This document shows positions 9,474 to 17,238 of a stretch of DNA of 30,942 bases, in pieces. The stretch comes from JBMTVN01 sp046047235. Lineage in GTDB: Bacteria > Verrucomicrobiota > Verrucomicrobiia > Limisphaerales > JAHDYP01. The position numbers were made by a program, and so were the translations under genes. Under the pieces are notes generated by a model. The model was not told the DNA's origin. It did no database searches and saw nothing but the letters and a program-made list of their open reading frames with translations. How positions within the stretch are numbered: position 1 is the stretch's first letter; each line of letters starts with the position of its first letter. Where the stretch lies: positions 1 to 30,942 of the forward strand of contig JBJOII010000048.1 of assembly GCA_046047235.1 (NCBI GenBank), written 5' to 3'.

Positions 9474-9608
9474 AGCGCGAAAACCTAGCGGGGAATTCTC
9501 AACCCGCAAAGATTGTTTATTGCACCCCAAAAAGCCGGACTTCCAGTGCTTCCGCGCTTCCGCTCCACCACCAGAAGTCAGGAGTCAAAAGCCACCACCC
9601 ACCCCACC
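9474..9608. other. hisD leader
   Basis: No separate gene is seen. It should contain the his promoter. One partial GTCAGGA minisatellite unit followed by GTCAAAAGCC occurs at 9577-9593, linking this spot to the longer minisatellites elsewhere. Confidence 0.35.
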
Positions 9609-9931
9609 CAAACGACAAGTATTCGCGCCCATTCGCGGTAAGGAACAGAAATCAGCTATTCGCGTCCGTTCTTGTCCATTCGCGGTTAAAAGAACCACCA
9701 TTCGCGTCCATTGGCGTCCATTCGCGGTTAAGCACTCCCCTTCGCGTCCATTCGCGGTTCACAAACCCAGCCATTCGCCCTGATTAGCGTCCATTCGCGG
9801 TTAGGAACAGAAATCAGCTATTCGCGTCCATTCGTGTCCATTCGCGGTTAAAAGAATCACCATTCGCATCCATTGGCGTCCGTTCGCGGTTAAGCACTCC
9901 CCTTCGCGTCCATTCGCGGTCCGGAAGGGCA
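9609..9931 (+). repeat. intergenic repeat array 3 with an internal segmental duplication
   Basis: GCGTCCATTCGCGGT-family repeats. A block of about 118 bases starting AGGAACAGAAATCAGC at 9641 is repeated from 9803 with about five substitutions. The array lies between the divergent hisD and infC genes. Confidence 0.85.
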
Positions 9932-9947
9932 GAGCGCTAATTTGGAC

Positions 9948-9976
9948 TTGCACTCATCGCATCAACTGCCTATCAA
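9948..9976 (+). promoter_or_regulatory. weak candidate promoter for infC
   Basis: TTGCAC (9948-9953) and TATCAA (9971-9976) are separated by 17 bases, in the first non-repeat sequence upstream of infC. The matches to the sigma-70 consensus are 3/6 and 4/6, so this is only suggestive. It would give a leader of about 70 bases. Confidence 0.25.
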
Positions 9977-10039
9977 ACGCCGTTGTTGAGTTATTACGAT
10001 GACTGTCAGTTCGGTATCGGCATGAAGAACATACAAGCC

Positions 10040-10046
10040 GGAGGGG
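10040..10046 (+). promoter_or_regulatory. Shine-Dalgarno site deciding the TTG start of infC
   Basis: GGAGGGG lies 4 bases before TTG (10051). An ATG at 10047 abuts the site and would run into a stop after three codons (ATG CTT GAG TAG), so TTG is the workable initiator. Confidence 0.7.
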
Positions 10047-10050
10047 ATGC

Positions 10051-10755
10051 TTGAGTAGGCCCTTCAACCCTCGCTTCGCAAGGCGTCAACCCCCCAAGCT
10101 CCGGGTGAACGGAAGAATCCGTGCACGCGAAGTGCGGGTCATCGGTGTTGACAATGAACAATTAGGGATCAAATCCCTCGGTGAAGCCATTAGCCTGGCT
10201 CGCGCTGCAAACGTCGACCTCGTCGAGGTCGCCCCCCAGGCCAGTCCGCCCGTATGCCGCCTCGTCGAATACGGCCGCTACGAGTACGAAAAGGCCAAAA
10301 AGGATAAAGAGCGCAAAAAACACCAGAACAAGGTCAAGGAAGTCCAGCTCAGCCCGCGTATCGACGCCCATGACTTCCGGATCAAGGTCGACCACGCCAT
10401 CGAATTCCTCTGCGAAGACATGAAGGTCAAGGCCAGCCTCCGCTTCCGCGGACGTGAAATGGCCCACCAGGAATTCGGCTTCCAGGTCGTCCAGAAGTTC
10501 ATCGCCGAACTCGCACCCTTTGGTGTGCCAGATTTCAAGCCCAAGCTGGTCGGCCGTAGCGTCAATGTCATGTTCACCCCCCTCCCCAAAAATAAACGGG
10601 CCAAGAACCCGAAGGAAGAGGAGGGCTCCGAAGAGGGCGAAGACCACCACAAATCTGACGAACACGGTCCCCTCGTCAGTATCAACCCGCCTCCCAACCC
10701 GCAGGCCCAAGCCAAGCCCGAAGGATTTAGCAATAACCCCTTCAACCGGCTCTAG
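10051..10755 (+). CDS. infC: translation initiation factor IF-3
   Basis: IF-3 binds the 30S subunit, discriminates the initiator tRNA and start codon, and prevents early 50S joining. The N-domain is seen from about residue 19 (VNGRIRAREVRVIG) through LVEVAPQASPPVCRL, then a charged linker (YEKAKKDKERKKHQNK), then the C-domain (KEVQLSPRI, DHAIEFL, RFRGREMAHQEFG). Past the domain end at about residue 180 there is a tail of about 50 residues, acidic then Pro/Asn-rich, longer than in Escherichia coli IF-3. The start is a TTG with a strong GGAGGGG site. Rare start codons are typical of infC and underlie autoregulation in E. coli. The usual rpmI and rplT genes do not follow; rnhB does. Base composition is much less C-skewed than the neighbours. 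Confidence 0.97.
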   Translation: MSRPFNPRFARRQPPKLRVNGRIRAREVRVIGVDNEQLGIKSLGEAISLARAANVDLVEVAPQASPPVCRLVEYGRYEYEKAKKDKERKKHQNKVKEVQLSPRIDAHDFRIKVDHAIEFLCEDMKVKASLRFRGREMAHQEFGFQVVQKFIAELAPFGVPDFKPKLVGRSVNVMFTPLPKNKRAKNPKEEEGSEEGEDHHKSDEHGPLVSINPPPNPQAQAKPEGFSNNPFNRL

Positions 10756-10819
10756 AACAACCCCTACAACCACAATTTCTGCGGAACCATAAACCCGCAG
10801 CCCGAACCAGCCCGGCGCC

Positions 10820-11509
10820 TTGATCAGCCCCGGGCTGTTCTGTTTAATCACCCCCACCTTGTCCACCCCCAACCGCCTCACCCACGAACGCCAGCAGCTC
10901 TCCCAAGGCAACCACCGCATCGCCGGTGTCGACGAAGCCGGACGCGGCCCCCTCGCCGGCCCCGTCATCGCCGCCGCCGTCATCCTCCCCCTCCCCTGGA
11001 TCCAGCACGGACCACCCGAATCCCTCGCCCGCCTCAACGACTCCAAACAACTCTCTGCAAAAAACCGCGAACGCCTCTTCGAAACCCTCACCCAATCACC
11101 CGCAGTCCAAATCGGCACCTGCCAAATCGACGCCCCCGAAATCGACCAGATCAACATCCTCAAGGCCACCCACCTGGCCATGAACCGCGCCCTCCAACAA
11201 CTCTCCCCGCCCCCCGACCACACCCTCATCGACGGACTCCCCGTCTCCTCACTCCGCTTCCCCCAGACCGCCATCGTCAAGGGCGACAGCCTCAGCCTCT
11301 CCATCGCAGCCGCCTCCATCATCGCCAAAGTCACGCGCGATCGGCTCATGCTCCTATACGACACCCAATACCCTGGCTACGGCTTCGCCCAACACAAAGG
11401 CTACGGCACCGCAACCCACCTCGCCGCCATCCAACAACTCGGCCCCTGCCCCATCCATCGCCTTTCTTTCGCCCCCCTCAAACCACCCACCCAAAAAGAA
11501 CTCTTCTAA
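10820..11509 (+). CDS. rnhB: ribonuclease HII
   Basis: RNase HII removes ribonucleotides from DNA and RNA-DNA hybrids by cleaving 5' of the ribonucleotide. The signature IAGVDEAGRGPLAGPV carries the first two acidic metal ligands (DE). Later DSKQLS, LIDGLPV with the third Asp, and IAAASIIAKVTRD, then YGFAQHKGYGT, complete the catalytic domain. The reading frame has no ATG upstream of the core, so the start must be non-canonical: TTG at 10820 gives 229 residues, and TTG at 10859 gives 216. Neither has a clear ribosome-binding site, which may point to coupling with infC 64 bases upstream. Both lengths are normal for the family. Confidence 0.93.
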   Translation: MISPGLFCLITPTLSTPNRLTHERQQLSQGNHRIAGVDEAGRGPLAGPVIAAAVILPLPWIQHGPPESLARLNDSKQLSAKNRERLFETLTQSPAVQIGTCQIDAPEIDQINILKATHLAMNRALQQLSPPPDHTLIDGLPVSSLRFPQTAIVKGDSLSLSIAAASIIAKVTRDRLMLLYDTQYPGYGFAQHKGYGTATHLAAIQQLGPCPIHRLSFAPLKPPTQKELF

Positions 11510-11513
11510 CCCC

Positions 11514-11542
11514 TGTGATTCGCTCCTCCGTCGCGAATCACA
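11514..11542 (+). terminator. perfect hairpin after rnhB
   Basis: TGTGATTCGC (11514-11523) and GCGAATCACA (11533-11542) form a perfect 10-bp stem with a 9-base loop, 4 bases after the rnhB stop. No T-tract follows, so it may be a weak terminator, an mRNA-end stabiliser or a protein site. Confidence 0.45.
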
Positions 11543-11586
11543 TTACGGCGCCGCCCGGCACCCCCCAGCCCCGGTAACACGAATTA

Positions 11587-11932
11587 TTCGCGTCCATTCG
11601 CAGTCAGCAAACCCAGCCATTCGCGCCCATTCGTGTCCATTCGCGGTTAGGAATAGAGGTCAGGAGTCAGGAGTCAGGAGTCCATCCGCAGTCAGCAAAC
11701 CCAGCCATTCGCGCCCATTCGTGTCCATTCGCGGTTAAAGAACCACTATTCGCGTCCATTGGCGTCCATTCGCGGTCAAAAAGCCCTCAGGTCAACCCGC
11801 GTCCATCCGCGGTCATCAAAATCAGCCATTCGCGTCCATTCGCGGTTAAAAGAACCGCTATTCGCGTCCATTCGCGTCCATTCGCGGTCAAAAAGCCCTC
11901 AGGTCAACCCGCGTCCATTCGCGGTCGCGCTT
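11587..11932 (+). repeat. intergenic repeat array 4
   Basis: GCGTCCATTCGCGGT-family repeats between rnhB and yraN, with recurring linkers such as AAAAAGCCCTCAGGTCAACC (twice) and CAGTCAGCAAACCCAGCC (twice). The array ends about 55 bases before yraN. No gene is supported inside it. Confidence 0.85.
11659..11679 (+). repeat. 7-bp minisatellite, 3 units
   Basis: Three perfect GTCAGGA units, embedded in array 4 and preceded by GGAATAGAG, matching the context of the longer minisatellites at 28909 and 30564. Confidence 0.9.
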
Positions 11933-11986
11933 AGCGCTTGGCGCGCCGCACCCCAGCCTCCACAATCCACCCATTGGAGGTCGTAA

Positions 11987-12466
11987 ATGCTCGCAGAACT
12001 AGCCCACACGCTTTGGCATTCCTTAAAAAATCGCCTTCACCCCAAACACCTCCCCCCCCACCTCATGCGCGGTCAACTCGGCGAACGCGCCGCCAAACAT
12101 CACCTCCAAAAACAAGGCCTCAAATTCCTCACCGCCAACTTCAAAACCCAGCGCGGCGAAATCGACCTCATCTTCCGCGACCGCAAAAACAACACGCTCG
12201 CCTTCGTCGAAGTCAAAACCCGCTCCCGTGCCGACTGGACCCGCCCCGCCGCTGCCGTCACCCCGCGCAAGCGCCGACGTCTCACGCTCGCGGCCCTGGC
12301 CTACCTCCGTCGACTCCGCGCACGCCCACCGCGCTTCCGTTTCGACATCGTCGAGGTTCTGCTTCATGATGACGCGGTCCGCGAAATCCGACACCTCCCC
12401 AACGCCTTCCCCATCCAACAACGCAACTACTTCCCGGATGGTTCACCCGACGGAGACCAGAGTTGA
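11987..12466 (+). CDS. yraN: YraN family protein (UPF0102, endonuclease-like fold)
   Basis: The N-terminal helix motif GQLGERAAKHHLQKQG (about residues 29-44) is followed by RGEIDLIFRD and AFVEVKTRS. This arrangement, E..D..ExK, is the nuclease-like active site of the UPF0102/YraN family. The C-terminal part (AAVTPRKRRRL, FRFDIVEVLL) also matches. The family is near-universal but its function is unproven; a Holliday-junction or DNA-processing role is suspected. GGAGG at 11976-11980 lies 6 bases before the ATG. It is followed by mutM 32 bases downstream, and rnhB lies upstream beyond the repeats, in keeping with the common rnhB-yraN neighbourhood. At 159 residues it is somewhat longer than the usual 115-130 residues. 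Confidence 0.92.
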   Translation: MLAELAHTLWHSLKNRLHPKHLPPHLMRGQLGERAAKHHLQKQGLKFLTANFKTQRGEIDLIFRDRKNNTLAFVEVKTRSRADWTRPAAAVTPRKRRRLTLAALAYLRRLRARPPRFRFDIVEVLLHDDAVREIRHLPNAFPIQQRNYFPDGSPDGDQS

Positions 12467-12498
12467 TCCACCCACCCACCCGGTACACCTTCCCCTCC

Positions 12499-13368
12499 AT
12501 GCCGGAACTGCCCGAAGTCGAAGTCCTTGCCCTGCACCTGCGTCCCCTCGTCGAGTCCCAGACCATTCACACCGTCCAAATCCTGCGCGACAAAACCTGC
12601 CGCCCTCACACTCCCCACTGCCTCGTCCAACAGCTCAGCCGACAAAAGATCCAAACCCTCGAACGACTCGGCAAATACCTCGTCTTCACTACCCACAACC
12701 CCCATGTCCCATCCTCAACTTCACGCTTCCTCGTCCACCTCGGCATGACCGGACGTCTCTTCATCCAGCCCACAGATCTCCCCCTCCCCAAACACACCGC
12801 CGCCTGCCTCACCCTCGATCGCGGCAACCTCGTCTTTCAGGACACCCGTTACTTCGGTCGACTCACCCTCGACCTCTCCCCCCTCGACCGGCTCGGCCCC
12901 GAACCTCTCAGCCCCAACTTCACCACTAACCGCTTCGCACAAGACCTCCAAACCTCCCGCCAACCCATCAAGGTGCGCCTGCTCGACCAATCCCTCGTCG
13001 CCGGCGTCGGCAACATCTACGCCAGCGAAGCCCTCTTCCGCGCCCGAATCCACCCCGCCCGCCCCGCCAATACGCTCACCCTCTCCGAAACCCAGGCCCT
13101 CCGAAACACCATCCGCACCGTCCTCCGCCAAGCCATCCGCTTCGGCTCCACCGTCCCCCTCAACTTCTCCAGCTCGCCCTCCACCAACGGACTCTTCTAC
13201 TACGGCACCGCACCCGATACCGCCTCCTACGAAGAACGCCTCCTGGTCTATGACCGCGAACACCTCCCCTGTGCCCATTGCCAGACCCCCATCCAGCGCC
13301 TCACCCAAGCCCAGCGCAGCACCTACCTCTGCCCCACCTGCCAACCACCCCACTCAAAAACACCCTAA
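12499..13368 (+). CDS. mutM: formamidopyrimidine-DNA glycosylase
   Basis: Fpg/MutM removes oxidised purines such as 8-oxoguanine and cuts the abasic site. The start must be the ATG at 12499, because the protein then begins MPELPEVE, with Pro2 as the catalytic nucleophile after Met removal and Glu3 beside it. Other signatures are LGKYLVF with the conserved Lys, FLVHLGMTGRLF, the helix-two-turn-helix DQSLVAGVGNIYASEALF, and the C-terminal zinc finger CAHC...CPTC (about residues 255-285). An upstream ATG at 12463 would mask Pro2 and is rejected. The length of 289 residues is slightly above the usual 270. It follows yraN by 32 bases and is probably co-transcribed. Confidence 0.96.
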   Translation: MPELPEVEVLALHLRPLVESQTIHTVQILRDKTCRPHTPHCLVQQLSRQKIQTLERLGKYLVFTTHNPHVPSSTSRFLVHLGMTGRLFIQPTDLPLPKHTAACLTLDRGNLVFQDTRYFGRLTLDLSPLDRLGPEPLSPNFTTNRFAQDLQTSRQPIKVRLLDQSLVAGVGNIYASEALFRARIHPARPANTLTLSETQALRNTIRTVLRQAIRFGSTVPLNFSSSPSTNGLFYYGTAPDTASYEERLLVYDREHLPCAHCQTPIQRLTQAQRSTYLCPTCQPPHSKTP

Positions 13369-13377
13369 ATTCCCCCG

Positions 13378-13407
13378 TTGACGCTCCCCCCACACTCCCG
13401 CTAGAGT
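13378..13407 (+). promoter_or_regulatory. promoter of the tRNA-Asn gene
   Basis: TTGACG (13378-13383) and TAGAGT (13402-13407) are 18 bases apart and end 16 bases before the tRNA. Matches to consensus are 5/6 and 4/6. This is one of the more convincing promoters in the window. Confidence 0.55.
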
Positions 13408-13423
13408 GCCCGCCCGCTTGAGT

Positions 13424-13498
13424 TCCAGAGTAGCTCAATGGTAGAGCAATCGGCTGTTAACCGATCGGTTGTAGGTTCGAGTCCTACCTCTGGAGCCA
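13424..13498 (+). tRNA. tRNA-Asn(GTT)
   Basis: The acceptor stem TCCAGAG/CTCTGGA pairs perfectly. The D-arm (GCTC...GAGC), anticodon arm (ATCGG, loop CTGTTAA, CCGAT) and T-arm (GTAGG, TTCGAGT, CCTAC) are all complete. The anticodon is GTT (Asn). The discriminator is G and the CCA end (13496-13498) is encoded in the DNA. Confidence 0.97.
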
Positions 13499-13514
13499 TT
13501 CGCCGCAAGGCGAA
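13499..13514 (+). other. trailer hairpin immediately after tRNA-Asn
   Basis: TTCGCC-GCAA-GGCGAA is a perfect 6-bp stem with a GNRA loop, starting on the first base after CCA. It may mark 3' processing or the edge of an inserted unit. A second, imperfect stem with GTCCC (13517-13521) and GGGAC (13542-13546) follows. Confidence 0.4.
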
Positions 13515-13581
13515 CGGTCCCGAGCAGGCGAAGCGTGTCGAGGGACACAAGGAGATATCCCCCCGGTAACTGCATGGACCA

Positions 13582-13887
13582 GTGACCTGCCACGTCTATA
13601 TCCTCCAACTCCAAAACAACCGCCTCTACGTCGGATCCACCTCCAACCTGAACCGCCGCCTCGCAGAACACCGCTCCGGCTCCGGTAGTCACGCAACTTC
13701 CAAATCCCCACCCTCAAACCTCATCTACTCCGAAACCTTCCCCGACCACCACTCCGCCCTCCTCCGCGAACGACAACTCAAACGCTGGTCCCACGCCAAA
13801 AGACTCGCCCTCGCAGAAGGTCGCCTCAACGACCTCAAACACCTGGCCCAACCTCCACGAAACCCGCCCAAACCCGGCTGCTCCTGA
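13582..13887 (+). CDS. GIY-YIG nuclease domain protein
   Basis: The 101-residue ORF begins VYILQLQNNRLYVGSTSNLNRRLAEHRSG, containing the two strands and Tyr of the GIY-YIG fold (VYIL, YVGST) and the conserved Arg. A later ETFPDHHSALLRERQLKRWSHAKRLALAEG segment matches the small YhbQ-like or UvrC-N-terminal-like group. The start is a GTG at 13582. A GGAG at 13551-13554 is rather far upstream, and the ATG at 13574 runs into a stop after two codons. It lies 84 bases behind tRNA-Asn on the same strand. Function is unknown; roles in DNA processing or as a tRNA-associated element are possible. Confidence 0.8.
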   Translation: MTCHVYILQLQNNRLYVGSTSNLNRRLAEHRSGSGSHATSKSPPSNLIYSETFPDHHSALLRERQLKRWSHAKRLALAEGRLNDLKHLAQPPRNPPKPGCS

Positions 13888-14150
13888 GGACGTCGCCGAA
13901 GGTCGGATCTGACCAACTGGGGTGAGATCCTCAGGATCAATTAGCCGATTATCCAGGGATTGATGGTTTCTTTCCTGATGATACTCTGGGCCCCTCAACG
14001 GACTCACCGGGCTCTGCTCTTCCCCGACAAGACCCAAAGAGTGTACCTGTAAGGTATTGCTTTGCGGCCACATTCATGGCCACCAGCCAACCGGTTCTTC
14101 TCCAAACCCGCACTTGAATCAAGCCCTGGGGCTGCTATCTACTCCGGACT
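13888..14150. other. non-coding spacer
   Basis: No gene is supported. The only structure noticed is the short palindrome GATCCT-C-AGGATC at 13926-13938. Confidence 0.4.
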
Positions 14151-14336
14151 GTGCTCCCAACCGAATCCGTGTGCTGCCCCTATTGCGGCCAGTCGTTTGA
14201 GGTCGCGGTCGACGTGAGTCTGGAAGGCGATCAGCGGTTTGTCACCGACTGTGAGATCTGCTGCCGGCCGATGGAGATTACTATGCAGTGCGAAGGCGGG
14301 CTGGTTGTCGAGCTGACTGTCTCGGCTGACAGCTGA
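14151..14336 (+). CDS. CPXCG motif-containing cysteine-rich protein
   Basis: The 61-residue protein contains CCPYCGQSFEVAVDVS near the N-terminus and TDCEICCRPMEI in the middle, then a beta-rich end. The C-P-Y-C-G and C-x-x-C-C-R-P blocks are those of the small CPXCG zinc-ribbon-like family, which probably binds one metal ion. No activity is known. It starts with GTG at 14151, without a clear Shine-Dalgarno sequence. The reading frame is less C-skewed than the surrounding secreted-protein genes, like infC. Confidence 0.75.
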   Translation: MLPTESVCCPYCGQSFEVAVDVSLEGDQRFVTDCEICCRPMEITMQCEGGLVVELTVSADS

Positions 14337-14483
14337 TTGGGTAGCCTGCGCCCCGTCGATCAAGACTGCCCCACCCAGGGGAGTGGAGCGGACGTGTCAG
14401 GGCTCCGCGGGCCGACGCACCCCATCTCAACCCACCCCGCCTTCCAGTTTGCCCAACTCACCCCACTCAGGTATCTCGATAAC

Positions 14484-15344
14484 ATGCTGCTGCGTCCGTC
14501 CGCATCAATTACTCTATGGTCACTCTGCTGCGTTCTGCACGCAGCCCCCCAGCAAACCGACACCACCCCCGCCCCTGAACCAACAAGTGCCAGCGAACAC
14601 CCGCTTGCCACAACTCCCGTCCTCCAGCCACCCACCGCCCCCGGATCCCCACACCAATTCGGAAATATCGCCACCCGATGGATCCCACCAGGCCGATTCC
14701 TCATGGGTAGCCCCACATCCGAACCCGACCGCGACACGGATGAACTCCAGCACGAAGTCGTGCTCACCCACGGCTTCTTCATGGCCGAACTCGAATGCTC
14801 ACAGGCCATCTACCAAAGCATCACCGGTAACAATCCCGCCGCCCACAAAGGCACCAACCGCCCCGTTGAAAACGTCACCTGGGAAGATGCCACCACGTTC
14901 TGCAAACTCCTCACAGCACAACACCAGCAAGAAGGCATCCTGCCCCAAGGCTGGGAATGGCGCCTGCCCACCGAAGCCCAATGGGAATACGCCTGCCGCG
15001 CCGGAACAACCACGGCTCGCTACGGTGAACTCGAAGCAACAGCATGGTATGAACTCAACTCCGGCGGCAGTGCCCACCCATCAGCAGAAAGGCAACCAAA
15101 CACTTGGGGGCTACACGACATGTACGGCAACCTCGGAGAATGGTGCTCCGATTTCTACGATGCCTACCCCACGGACACGGCAACCAACCCTGCCGGACCA
15201 CCAACCGGCCACTACCGAGTCCTCCGCGGCATGAGTTGGTACCACCCCGGCTCCCGGTGCCGCTCCGCCTTCCGCTACTGGATCCTCCCAACTTTCAAGT
15301 TTAACGACCTCGGCTTCCGACCACTCTTGAGCCCATCCCAGTAG
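14484..15344 (+). CDS. SUMF1/FGE-like secreted protein, copy A
   Basis: A 286-residue protein with an N-terminal hydrophobic segment (LWSLCCVLHAAPQQ) that probably exports it. The SUMF1 (formylglycine-generating enzyme-type) domain is clear: RWIPPGRFLMGSP, VENVTWEDATTFCKLL, EWRLPTEAQWEYACRAGT, NTWGLHDMYGNLGEWCSDFYD, YRVLRGMSWY and the C-terminal DLGFRPL. FGE proper uses a Cys pair near the end; here only one Cys is present (SRCRSAFRYW), so true sulfatase activation is doubtful and no sulfatase is seen nearby. Many bacterial SUMF1 proteins have unknown roles. The ATG at 14484 starts the signal peptide and matches the start of copy B. It pairs with copy B at 17239 as a duplicated gene. Confidence 0.85.
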   Translation: MLLRPSASITLWSLCCVLHAAPQQTDTTPAPEPTSASEHPLATTPVLQPPTAPGSPHQFGNIATRWIPPGRFLMGSPTSEPDRDTDELQHEVVLTHGFFMAELECSQAIYQSITGNNPAAHKGTNRPVENVTWEDATTFCKLLTAQHQQEGILPQGWEWRLPTEAQWEYACRAGTTTARYGELEATAWYELNSGGSAHPSAERQPNTWGLHDMYGNLGEWCSDFYDAYPTDTATNPAGPPTGHYRVLRGMSWYHPGSRCRSAFRYWILPTFKFNDLGFRPLLSPSQ

Positions 15345-15517
15345 CAAGCCCACCAGCCAAACACCTCAACTGGATATCCGCCCCCCCGGCCCGCATCGAT
15401 CCACTTTCGCCCCAACTCACCCACCCACGGGCCTCAGACCTAAAATCTCTTGCCCCTCAGCACCCATGGCAGAACTATCCTGACCAGGGTTGAGTAACCG
15501 CCGACCCCCACGACAGG

Positions 15518-17101
15518 ATGCGTAACATGGGACCCGAAATCCACCCCGCCCAACAGGATTGGGATGTCATCATAGTGGGTGGAGCACTCACCGGCGCAGC
15601 GGTGGCCATCCAACTCCTGAAACAAAACCCCCACCTCAAACTGGCCATCATAGAATCCTCCCCCGCCCACAAAAGACGCGTGGGAGAATCCACCGTCGAA
15701 GTCAGCTCCTACTTCCTCGGCCGCGTCCTCGGCCTCAGCAGCGAACTCAATCGTAACCACATCTCCAAACAAGGACTGCGCTTCTGGTTCTCCAACGACT
15801 CCGTCAGTCACTTCTCGGAGTGCAGTGAGCTGGGCCCTCGCTTCAATGTCCTCTTCCCCGGCTACCAGATCGACCGCGCCTCCCTCGATGAAACCGTGCT
15901 CTCCAAGGCCGTGTCCCTCGGAGCAACCCTGCTCAGACCCGTCAAGGCACTGGATGTCACACTCCACGAAGGCCAAACCCAATCAGTCGAATGCAGTTCG
16001 CCCACCGAACGATACACCCTGAAAGGGCGATGGGTCATCGATGCCTCAGGCGTCCGCGCCCTGATCGCACGCAAATACGGCTGGATAACCCGCAACACCA
16101 AACATCCCACCGCCACGGTCTGGAGCCGATGGAAGGGAGTCACCGACTGGGACGATGAAACCCTCCTCAAAGAAGCCCCCGCATGGGGACAAGCCGTCGT
16201 CGGCGTACGCAACAACGCCACCAACCACCTCGTCGGTAAAGGCTGGTGGTCCTGGTGGATCCCGCTCCAGAACGGCGATGTCAGTATCGGGCTGGTCTAT
16301 GACCAGCGCCTCTTCGAACTCCCCCCGGGAAAACACCTCGGCGACCGGCTCGCCACCCACCTCCGATCCCACCCCATGGGCGCACGCCTGCTAAAGAACG
16401 CCACCTACATACAAGGCGACGTCTCCCTGCGCAGCCACCTCGCCTACTCCTCCAACCACTTCGCCGGCGATGGCTTCGCCCTAATCGGAGATGCCGCCGG
16501 CTTCCTCGACCCCTTCTATAGCCCCGGCCTGGACTGGGTCGCCTACGGCGTCATGGCCACCGCAAAACTCATCAGCGATGCCCTCGAAAAAAAATACGCC
16601 TGCCCACACGCCATCGCCACCCATAACCAGCAATTCAAACTGTCCTACTCGCGCTGGTTCAATGCCCTCTACAAAGATAAATACTACTACATCGGCGATT
16701 ACGAACTCATGACTCTCGCCCTGCGCCTCGATCTCGGTGCCTATTACCTGGGAGCCGTCTCCCGACCCTACCACCTCGGCCCCAACTCACTCACAATCCC
16801 TTCCTTCGCCCAACCGGAAGCCCGCTGGCCAGCAGCAATCATGGCCTTCTATAACCGCCGACTCGCTGCCATCGGCCGTAAACGCATGACCGATGGTCGC
16901 TGGGGACAAAAAAACGCCAACCACCAGTTCTACCTCTTCAGCTACCGCCTCAATGCCTCCCTCCCCCTCCGCCTCCTCGGCGCCCTCACCGCCTACCTGC
17001 GCCTCGAACTCAAGGAATTGTTCCACCCCCAACCCCACATTCTGGTGTCACCAGAGCAAACCCCTGACCCTCAAGTAGATAAACCTAGTTCACCCCCTTA
17101 A
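15518..17101 (+). CDS. FAD-dependent oxidoreductase, flavin-dependent halogenase-like
   Basis: The N-terminal FAD-binding Rossmann motif VIIVGGALTGAAVA is followed by RRVGESTVE, and then ISKQGLRFWF with K84 at the position of the halogenase lysine. The halogenase motif W-x-W-x-I-P is seen as WSWWIP (residues 244-249). The later FAD motif is GFALIGDAAGFLDPFYSPGLDW. At 527 residues it fits this flavoprotein group, whose known members halogenate aromatic compounds using FADH2. Related non-halogenating monooxygenases and reductases share these motifs, so chlorination is an inference. It lies between two SUMF1 paralogues on the same strand; no flavin reductase or biosynthetic cluster is seen. The ATG at 15527 has a better-spaced AGGA than the ATG at 15518. 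Confidence 0.8.
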   Translation: MRNMGPEIHPAQQDWDVIIVGGALTGAAVAIQLLKQNPHLKLAIIESSPAHKRRVGESTVEVSSYFLGRVLGLSSELNRNHISKQGLRFWFSNDSVSHFSECSELGPRFNVLFPGYQIDRASLDETVLSKAVSLGATLLRPVKALDVTLHEGQTQSVECSSPTERYTLKGRWVIDASGVRALIARKYGWITRNTKHPTATVWSRWKGVTDWDDETLLKEAPAWGQAVVGVRNNATNHLVGKGWWSWWIPLQNGDVSIGLVYDQRLFELPPGKHLGDRLATHLRSHPMGARLLKNATYIQGDVSLRSHLAYSSNHFAGDGFALIGDAAGFLDPFYSPGLDWVAYGVMATAKLISDALEKKYACPHAIATHNQQFKLSYSRWFNALYKDKYYYIGDYELMTLALRLDLGAYYLGAVSRPYHLGPNSLTIPSFAQPEARWPAAIMAFYNRRLAAIGRKRMTDGRWGQKNANHQFYLFSYRLNASLPLRLLGALTAYLRLELKELFHPQPHILVSPEQTPDPQVDKPSSPP

Positions 17102-17238
17102 TTCGGCCCTTACAGCCGATTTTTGGGCCCAAAATCCACCCCGACGCAGGAACACCTCAAATCACCCCGCCGCACCCCATCTCAACCCGATACGCCTTCC
17201 GGATTGCTCAACCAGCGCCACTGAGGTAACTGGACAGG

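Noticed and set aside
9609..9931. Possible CRISPR array
   Set aside because: Repeat units vary in sequence and length, linkers recur instead of being unique, and no cas gene is present. The pattern is nested tandem duplication.
10162..11364. Long - strand ORF opposite infC and rnhB
   Set aside because: It overlaps two strongly supported genes on the other strand and has no recognisable domain.
14337..14483. Longer N-terminus for SUMF1 copy A
   Set aside because: The extension precedes a good signal peptide, and copy B, which has a similar leader, starts at the equivalent ATG.
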